Under the pieces are notes generated by a model. The model saw only the letters and a program-made list of their open reading frames with translations, was not told where the DNA came from and made no database searches. A program made the position numbers and the translations under genes. From Rikenellaceae bacterium (lineage in GTDB: Bacteria; Bacteroidota; Bacteroidia; Bacteroidales; UBA932), in NCBI GenBank assembly GCA_900769905.1, contig CAAGIL010000092.1:1-14817 (forward strand): a stretch of 14,817 nt of DNA, read 5' to 3'. Positions 6,110-14,100 of this stretch are shown piece after piece. Within the stretch, counting starts at the first letter, position 1. The number at the start of each line of letters is the position of its first letter.

Positions 6110-7177
6110 CCTCCGCGCACGAATTGCGACACGAGGGTAGAGTTCTTTCCCATCTATGATCGGTTTCGCCAGATCAAACGATGAATCGCTACCATGATTA
6201 AACTCCCCCACTATCTCAAACTGTTCTGGGCAGAACTTGTCGAGGAATGTAATCGGAACACCCATCACGCCATCATAATCTGCGGGAATGGAATCTGTGT
6301 GCGGCACATCAATGGCATCGTAATTGTCATATCGACGATAGCCAACTTCGCGAACATCCTTATGCTTCGAATAGCGGATGTTATCATCCATCGTCATCAG
6401 TTGAAGTGGCTGGTGGCGACGTCCGTGGTCGATATTCGTGAGCCAAAGACAGTTGTTCGTAGCAACAATCCGATTTCCATCCTCGTCGATTCCTGCTTCA
6501 GTGCCGTAAAGTTCATAGCATGCGGGAACGATGAAACCCGAAATCCAACGCCCCATGCCATGACCAAGCCATGCACGACCGTTCATGATAAGCGGGAACA
6601 CCTCTTTGTATTTAATGCAGTTGATATTCCCGATGATAAGGAACAGCTTCTTCGCTTCCAGAATCCATGCGAGGAACTCGCGGAAGAGCGAGAACGGCGG
6701 ATTGGTGACGATAATGTCTGCCTCGTCGCGGAGCTGACAGACCTCCTTGCTGCGAAAATCGCCATCGCCCTCCAGATACCGCCATTCGAGATCATCAAGA
6801 TCGATGCGCCCGTTGGCGTTCGTGTCGTGGTCGAGAACGAAGATCTTGCCGCGCACTTCGGTCTTCTTCTTGTCGAACTGCGGCGACTCGGTCTCGAAGA
6901 GCGTGGGTTGATAGAGGGCCTTGACCTTCTTGCTCGCCGCCGCATAGCTGGTCGAGATCAGTTTCTTCAGTCCAAGGCGCTCGAAGTTCTCGGCGAAGAA
7001 GCGGGTGAACTTGCTCCACTCGGGGTCGTCGCAGGGCAGAAGCACCGTCTTGCCGCGAAACGTGTCGGGATTGAAGTCGAGATAGGCGTTGACCTCCTTC
7101 TGGATGTCATTATACTGCGTATAGAACTCATCGTTCTTCGCATTCTTCGCCTTGGTCAGCAACCTGTTCTCACGCAT
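6098..7177 (-). CDS. EcoRI-family adenine-specific DNA methyltransferase
   Basis: This enzyme should transfer a methyl group from S-adenosylmethionine to adenine N6 within a short recognition sequence, protecting host DNA. The chosen ATG at 7177 gives 359 residues and has a GGAGAG ribosome site 6 bases upstream; a TTG one codon earlier is less likely. The N-terminus NDEFYTQYNDIQKEV (15-29) is a family hallmark. LPCDDPEWSKF (47-57) is the likely SAM-binding region and IIVTNPPFSLF (155-165) contains the catalytic NPPF. Between them, DTNANGRIDLDD (118-129) has the spacing of an EF-hand or dockerin calcium loop, also seen in relatives as far as I recall. The length suits the family, and the C-terminus YPRVAIR is followed by a few residues donated by the 9-bp repeat. 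It is the first gene of a pair with the DUF262-HNH nuclease. The target sequence cannot be deduced. Confidence 0.88.
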   Translation of the reverse strand: MRENRLLTKAKNAKNDEFYTQYNDIQKEVNAYLDFNPDTFRGKTVLLPCDDPEWSKFTRFFAENFERLGLKKLISTSYAAASKKVKALYQPTLFETESPQFDKKKTEVRGKIFVLDHDTNANGRIDLDDLEWRYLEGDGDFRSKEVCQLRDEADIIVTNPPFSLFREFLAWILEAKKLFLIIGNINCIKYKEVFPLIMNGRAWLGHGMGRWISGFIVPACYELYGTEAGIDEDGNRIVATNNCLWLTNIDHGRRHQPLQLMTMDDNIRYSKHKDVREVGYRRYDNYDAIDVPHTDSIPADYDGVMGVPITFLDKFCPEQFEIVGEFNHGSDSSFDLAKPIIDGKELYPRVAIRARRKSC

Positions 7178-7183
7178 CAACTT

Positions 7184-7189
7184 CTCTCC
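7184..7189 (-). promoter_or_regulatory. Ribosome binding site of the methyltransferase
   Basis: GGAGAG on the minus strand is 6 bases upstream of the ATG at 7177, which favours this start over the TTG at 7180. A TATACT hexamer about 15 bases further upstream, over the stop of the preceding gene, could be a -10 box, but I see no convincing -35 partner. Confidence 0.55.
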
Positions 7190-7211
7190 GTTAGATTCCT
7201 TACACAGTATA

Positions 7212-7562
7212 TCAAATTACCAAGGAAGCGATCTTAACTAAAGCACAAATTAACGCGAGTATCCCGACCGCCCATTTCACCAAGGGCGAAACTCCACTTT
7301 GAATACAATATGGGTTATACTTAGTTGCAAAAGATTGATTTCGTCGAATCTCCTTCACAACCAACGTCACGAGCGACACACAGCCCGGTATTATAGGTGC
7401 AGATGCACAGCTCTCGTCAGAGGCAAAGCAAAGAGCTACAGACGCTAACATTAGCCCCGACAACAACACAACAACTATTCCAAGCTGATACCTCTGAACT
7501 CTTAGAAACAACATAAGTTCCCCTATCATCAGTATGAATGCAAGCACATGCCAGACCACCAT
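7212..7562 (-). CDS. Small multi-pass membrane protein, candidate immunity to the Rhs tip
   Basis: This 116-residue protein is strongly hydrophobic. Likely transmembrane segments are residues 2-20, 27-47 and 95-116, with a weaker one at about 56-69. A short basic loop (KEIRRNQ, about 70-76) should lie on the cytoplasmic side. The ATG is 4 bases after the Rhs stop codon, and an AAGGGA ribosome site (7572-7577) lies inside the last Rhs codons, so the two are translated together. Placement directly after the toxin tip is the standard position of a cognate immunity gene, and a membrane immunity protein suits a tip that itself carries hydrophobic helices. I do not recognise the family; the immunity role is inference from position. 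Confidence 0.72.
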   Translation of the reverse strand: MVVWHVLAFILMIGELMLFLRVQRYQLGIVVVLLSGLMLASVALCFASDESCASAPIIPGCVSLVTLVVKEIRRNQSFATKYNPYCIQSGVSPLVKWAVGILALICALVKIASLVI

Positions 7563-7566
7563 TATA

Positions 7567-8172
7567 TTAATTCCCTTCCAATTTCAACGTATAATCATTT
7601 AGATCCTGGATAAAGATATATTCAGTAATTCCAATCTCTATACTTTCTGTTACAGCTCTACCGCCTGCATCAATTATACGAACACCAACCTCTGCATCCA
7701 AATGCCATTGTATTGTGCGCCCCACAACATCAGGCACATAGGGCGTGCCGTCTCGTAAACTGAAAGTTAACCCCTCATATGCCGACTTCATACTATATGT
7801 CCGAACAGATTGAACAACTAACTTCGCAGATATTACCGCATTAGCACATGACGAACCAACATTCGCAACGAAATATATGGTATCTGCCGTGATTTCAGCA
7901 GAGCTGTTAGTCTGTCCGGTGTAATGCTGGATAGCCGAGCGATATGCCCACTGAATAGGCGAGCTTCGAGCTGGCTCCACGCCTGCAAGATGATTACCCA
8001 ACCTATACGACGCCTTTACGAATTGATCGACACCGATAACCAGCCCTGTCACACCTACAGCAGCACCAAGTCCAGTTACACTCCCTGTAGTCAAAATTGC
8101 AGCCGAACCAACAACCGTTAATGCTGAACCCACTAGGGAAACAACATCATTAAATACATCCCAAAATGACTC
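7567..8172 (-). other. Variable toxin tip of the full-length Rhs, membrane-helix type
   Basis: After the core motif DSLG the protein runs for about 200 residues with no recognised catalytic motif. The first ~55 residues form two hydrophobic Gly/Ala/Val-rich helices (VVSLVGSALTVVGSAAIL, then GAAVGVTGLVIGVDQF). An amphipathic middle follows (QWAYRSAIQHYTG, then ADTIYFVANVGSSC), and the C-terminal part is beta-like. The layout loosely recalls DUF4225-type Rhs tips, but I would not call it one without a profile search. GC content falls from 40 of 60 bases in the core (8221-8280) to 25 of 60 (8101-8160) and 15 of 60 at the end (7561-7620), consistent with an exchanged cassette. Confidence 0.55.
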
Positions 8173-11100
8173 GCCAAGTGAATCATAATACATTAACGCA
8201 TTGTTCCCACAGAACGCATAGAGGTTCTCGCCTCCCGCCTCCTCAATCGGATCGCGGTTGAGCCAGCGACCGAGGTCGGAGCGGTAGAAGCGGCGCTGGT
8301 AGGCGAGCATGTTGGTCTCACAATCGCGGTACTTCGTGCTGAAGCCGAAGGCGAAGGCTTCGCGCTGCGCGCCGTACTCTTCGATCACGTTGCCGTAAGG
8401 ATCGTAGAGATACTGAGCTGCGATGCTTCCGGCTTCGGAGACGTAGCAGACGATGTTGCCATTGTGATCGTAGCACGGAATGTAGAACTGCCCATCGATT
8501 GAAACCGCGAGAAGCCCGCCGACGCCACCGGCACCCTGCTCCGTGCCGGACTTGTCCGGTCCCCAGAAGTATTCACATGTGCGGGTTGAATTGTCCGCAA
8601 AGGCGATCTTCTCAAGGACGATGTTCATCCCATCCCAAACGAAGGTGTGCGTCTCGGCCATCTGCCAATCTTCGCCATCGTAACAGCGAACGATCTTGCG
8701 GATGCGGCGGTGCCGATGATCGTAGGCGTTCTCGACGGCGAGCGAGCCGGAGACTGGTGCGAATGGACAAACCGAGACAAGACGGTTTTCCGCATCATAG
8801 GAATAGGAAAGCGTTCCATCGTTCGTCAGGTTTCCGTCCGAATCGTAGGAGAACGCGACAGGCGGCGCCGGCGGGACATTGTTCCCTGCCGACGTGTACT
8901 GGTTGAGCGCATTCGCCGCGTAAACATTCGTGGCGACATTCGCGGAAGCCCACTGGCGGTTGCCGATTGCATCGTAGGCGTAACCGTAAAGGTTCGTGCC
9001 GATCATCGCACCGACAAGTTCGGAGCGCTGGTTGTAACGCCAGGCGCGCGCCGACGAAAGCGAATCGACGGCGTTCGTCGGTCGGCCGATGAGATCCCAG
9101 TCCGTCGAATACGAATAGACGGACACTCCGTTGAAGGAATGGCGGCGCTGCACGACAAGTTCGCGCCGCGCCGACTCGTGCGCAAGCGCCACGGACATGA
9201 CGCCACCAGACGGCAGGCGATATGTGGTATTCGTCAGATAAGAACCGTCATAGGCAAAACCAATGGCAACTCCCCTTCCAAGCGAATTGGTCAGCGCATA
9301 GCCACCGACACGGTTCTCGGAATCGTAGAGACGCGTCTTTGCACCATACGCACTCGCACCGTCGGACACCGAAGTCTCCAGGTTGCGTCTGAATCCATCG
9401 TACGTGCGAGACACCGTGAATGCATTCTGTCCGACCGAAACGGTCTCGTTCGTATTCAACAGCCTCTCATCGTAACCGTAGGAATAAGCCGTGCCATCGG
9501 AAAGCGTTGCCGACGCAAGTCTACCCGAATCGGCATATGCATATTCCACTGATGGCGTCGCATCCGAATACGATGTGCCGCTTGTGAGATTGCGCGCGTT
9601 GTAGGCGTTCTCCTTCCACACGCCCCGCGCCCAGATCGTGCGCGTCCTGCGTCCGTTGTCCGTGTAGACGTAGGAAATCCGAGAACCGTCTGCGTATTCC
9701 TTCGCCGTGTTGAGCCCGCTCGCCGGATCGAACGTCCAGCGCGTCTCGTCCCAAGTCGTGCCGTCATCTCGCGTTGTTGCACCGAGGGTCTTGCGCCCCG
9801 CGGAATCGTAGCCCGTGCGAAGCGGATAGGCATCTCCCTCCGTGACGATCGGACGCCCGAAGACATCATGCGTCGTCTCGACACGATGTCCGAGCGGATC
9901 GACCACGGCGATGCGATTCCCGCGAGAATCGTATTCATACGTCATCACGGCGATGCCGGCGGGACCGAAATCGGACGCACTGCAAATCAACGCACCCGCC
10001 GCGTCATAAGCGCGCGTCTCCGTCAAGCGGAGGACCTGATCGTTCACATCGTAAACGCGCACGGAAGCGACGCGCCCGAATGCATCATAGTCGTACTCCC
10101 GCCATCCGTCGCGATCCCGATCGCTGCGAACAAGACCATATTGAGTCGATTGCACGACCGGAACCGCCTGATCCGTCAACGCCGTAATCGTCCGCATTCC
10201 AGAGATCGATCCGTCGTCAGAGGCCGAGGCCGTCGTCAACGTCGAATGCCCGGACACCGGTTCGTCGACGGTACGGCTCAGCTCGGCATCATCTCTTCCC
10301 GTCAGCTGACTCCGGTGAACGGAAACGGAATTCGTCACGGAGCCGGTCATCAGGGTTGTCGCATCAACCTTCCAGACGGAATCACCTTGACGCTCATAGT
10401 ACGTCGTGCGTTCGCGGGTTCGTCCATCCTGCATCACGGACAGCAAGTCGCCCCGATCGTCATAATCATATGTGATGACGGGACTGCCATCGGTCGAAGA
10501 GAACAGGACGCGCGAACTCGTTCCGTCATACGTCTTCGCCGTTTCAACCAACGAACCGTTCGCCCCAGCGATGGAGTCGGACACCGTGCGGCCGAGCCAG
10601 TCGGTGACGGTCACCGAATTGGTGACGAGGCCGTGGTCGTGCGCTTCGGTCGTGCGGACCGTCACGCGGCGGCCGGACGAATCGTAATGCGGCAGCGTGC
10701 GCTCGCGCTTCCATCCGTCATACCAGGATGTGTACGTTTCCGTCCCGCCGTTGCGGTAAGAGTGCGTGGTGGTTCCGACGTCATAGTCCCAGTCCCAGCG
10801 GGCGGACTCGTCGGCGAAGACATATTCGTAGACGGCGCTGCAATCCTGCCACCCGGACCGCTCCGTCAGGCGGACGCAGCCGCGTTCGTCAGTCCGCTCG
10901 ACATTGTCGCCCCAGTATTCCGTGCGGGTCGAGGCGTAGCCCTCGGACCGCTCCGTCACGAAGGTCGAATTCGTCGCCGCGCCGGGATCGACGGAGGCCG
11001 AGACCGTCGTCGCGATCTCGCGGCCGAGCGCGTCGAGGAAATGCTGGCGCACGCGGTGCGCGCCGTTCGTGGAGACATCCGCAAGCCAGACGTCCTCCTC

Positions 11101-14100
11101 AGCGTAGTAGAGGCGGTCCTCGCCCGTCTTCGCGCTGCGCAGGACCGTCCGTCCCTCGCGGTCGCGCGACCAGAGGAGTCGGCAGCACGAGTAGGCGTTC
11201 GTCATCGACGTGCCGTCCAGCCAGTCCGTCGAGCGGAGACGGTTCTTCTCATCGTAGCGGTGCGTCTCCTCGGCGACGACCGCATCGTCAGAGGTCAGTT
11301 TCGTTTGCTCGCGAAGGAGGTTGCCGTGATTGCGATCAATGAGCTCGACCGCGTACGTGTCAAAGTGATGTCCGTCTTTCGACTTCCGCGTCGTGAGCGC
11401 ATATCCTTCGGGGAGGGATACGACGGACACCTGCGTCAGGATGCCGTTTTCGTCAAGCGACTCGCAGGTGCGTCCCTTGAGGACGAGAGGAACGAGCGGA
11501 GAATCGGCATCCCAGGTTGCGTCGTATGAATTGGCGGAGGAAGCGCCGAACGGAACGGACTGCGCATCCGCCGCGCGGGATGTCTCGACGATGACGGCAG
11601 GATATCCGTTTCGGCCCTCTCGTCTGCACCGCGTCCATGTGCGTCCGATCAGGATCGCCTCGCCGTCCTGGATCGCATAGCGCGTCTCGGTGCGGACGAC
11701 GTCCGCATCGGCGGCGTCGCAGGAATCGCCGGGATGGGGCGTGTAGTCGTAGACGCTTACCAATGCATCGCACCAGCGGAATTCGTCCGAAGCCAGCTGC
11801 AGGATGTCGGCACCGAAAGGTCCGGCATCCCCTATGAGAATCCACGGATAATTCGAGCCGTTCAGCTCGGTGACTGTCAGCGTGCGGCGTCCGCGTTCGT
11901 CGTACTCGTGGTAGGCCCAGGGATCGAGTTCGCCCGACAGCAGGCGGAGCCTGCCGTGCCGCGCGGGGTGCGTCGGATCGGACCAGTAGTCCGCGTACCG
12001 GCAACCGGACTGGTTCTGGTGGAATGTCTCGCGGAGAACCGCCCCCTCCCCGACGCCGATCCGCTCCGAGTGCGTCAGCGAATAGGAGAGGGTGTTACCG
12101 TCTTCGTCTTCGAGCGTACGCTCTTCCTCAATCCAGCCCTCATCCGTCAGACGATCCGTCTTCGTCACGATCTCGGTCGCGCCTGCGACATTGTCGATGC
12201 GACGCCATTCGCCGTCTCCGACATGCACGTAGGTCTCGTCCAGCATCACGTTGTCCTGGCGGCTCAACTTGCGGAAGCGGACGTGATCAGCCTGCCCGCC
12301 GATGTTCGTGATCTCCCAGCGGAACTCGAGCGCATCGGACTGCTTCGCGGTCGTGTTCACCGTGATCAGAACGCCATTCGCAATCGGTTCGATGATTGCG
12401 GTCCGTCCGCGTTCATCACCGCAGGCGATCGTACGGATTCCAGCCGATGTCGAATCTGAGATGACGGCGTCACTGCGGATCCGGAGGTCGAACAGGGATG
12501 GGGTGATGCACACGTCCTCTTCCGTGCGGAACCAGAGGAAACCCGAGAGCTGTCCCTGGCGCGGCGCACCGAGATCCTGCCGAAAACTGAGCGAGCCGGC
12601 CTCGGGGCGCGAGTACTTCTCGCAATCCCCTTCCGAGCAGCCTCCCGAACAACCGCCGCACTCGTCATAGGAGGAAAGGAGTTCCACTTCATCCACCGAT
12701 CCCGCGCGGCGGTTGTGGTAGTCGGATCCGCGCCAGAATTCGCGTCCGCAGACCTTCACCGTCAGGTCGATTCGATCATCGGAGACGACAGGGTCACACT
12801 CAATGTACGGGAGATCCTCGCCGAGTCCGCTGCCGTACTCGGGTTGTGCAAGACAATCCACGGCCCCGGTTGCATCGGAATGGAAAGACCTCCAGAGACA
12901 GGGTGAATCGAGGGGATAGGTGTAGTCTCGGGCGTATTCGCGGGAAACATCATCCCAGCCGAGACCGCTAGCCGGCAGGAAATGTCCGTTACATCCATAG
13001 CGCACGTAAGGCGCGAGCACGATCAGCGTCGGCCAGCCGGACTCGTCCGATGGCGCGGCGCGACGAAGCGCACGTACACGTGATGCCGCGCCGGACGCAG
13101 TGAAGCCGAGGTTCGAGCAGGAGTAGACGCCTCCGGCGGACGGCCTCCAGATGCCGCCCGAGGAATCGCCCTCGAAGACGAGTCCGGGGGTGGCGGAGAG
13201 TGAGTCGAGGATCCCTTCCCCATCGGACGTATCGGCGTTGCACGGACGATCGGAGCCATCGAAGGAAACGGGGATCTCCAATTCATCATCCGCGACGAAG
13301 ACGAAGGCGGTCCGTCCGTCGGGCAGAGTGACCTCGGGACCCTCGATGCGGATGTCGGGCGAATAGGCAATGAGGTAGAGAGGCTGTCGTGAGACGACAA
13401 GGGAGGAATCCGCACGCAGACGGAGCGTCAGCTCATCGCACGTCTCAGCAAGCTCAAGCGGAAGACTGTCGCCGAACGGCGAACGGTTCACCGCGCGGAC
13501 TTCGCCATCAGGACCGTTCCACTCGAGCGAAGCACCCTCCAGACACCACCCTTCGGCCGAACCGGGCGAAGCGGAGAGGTAGAACCGCTGCCAAGCGCTT
13601 GTGCGGTCGATGCGGATCGTGCGCTCGAAGACGAGATTCGTGGACGAGGACGAGCGTTCCATCGCGAAGCCGTCCCAGAGCTTCCACGAGAGGAACCGAT
13701 TCGTCACCACAGTCTCCGTTGCGAAGACAGCGTTCGTCGGATTCATGCCGGCGAGTATCTTGTCCGACAGCGTGAACCCGGTTCCGTCGCGCACATCTGC
13801 GGCATCGACGGCGTTCGTACCGCCGAACCAATGCGACTCGTAGACGTCCGGGATTCCGTCGCCGTCGAGATCGTCGAGGGGATCGGCGGACGTTGGATGA
13901 GGATCCGAACCGTCAACAAGTCCGTCGCCGTCGCTGTCGCGGACCGTCGGATCGGAACCGGTCGCGATCTCACGGGCATCATCAGAACCGTCGCAATCGG
14001 AATCGGCGTGATCGGGATTCGTGTGGTGAATGAGGATCTCGTCGACGGTCGGGAGTCCATCCCCGTCACGATCCGAAGTCTCCCGATCCGCCTCTGTCAC

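Noticed and set aside
6194..7237. Plus-strand open frame of 347 codons
   Set aside because: It lies opposite the well-supported methyltransferase, has no family features, and is a codon-bias shadow.
9868..11529. Long plus-strand open frame of 553 codons
   Set aside because: It is antisense to the YD-repeat region of the giant Rhs gene, is Arg/Val/Ile-rich with no recognisable domain, and arises from the GC-rich codon pattern of the opposite strand.
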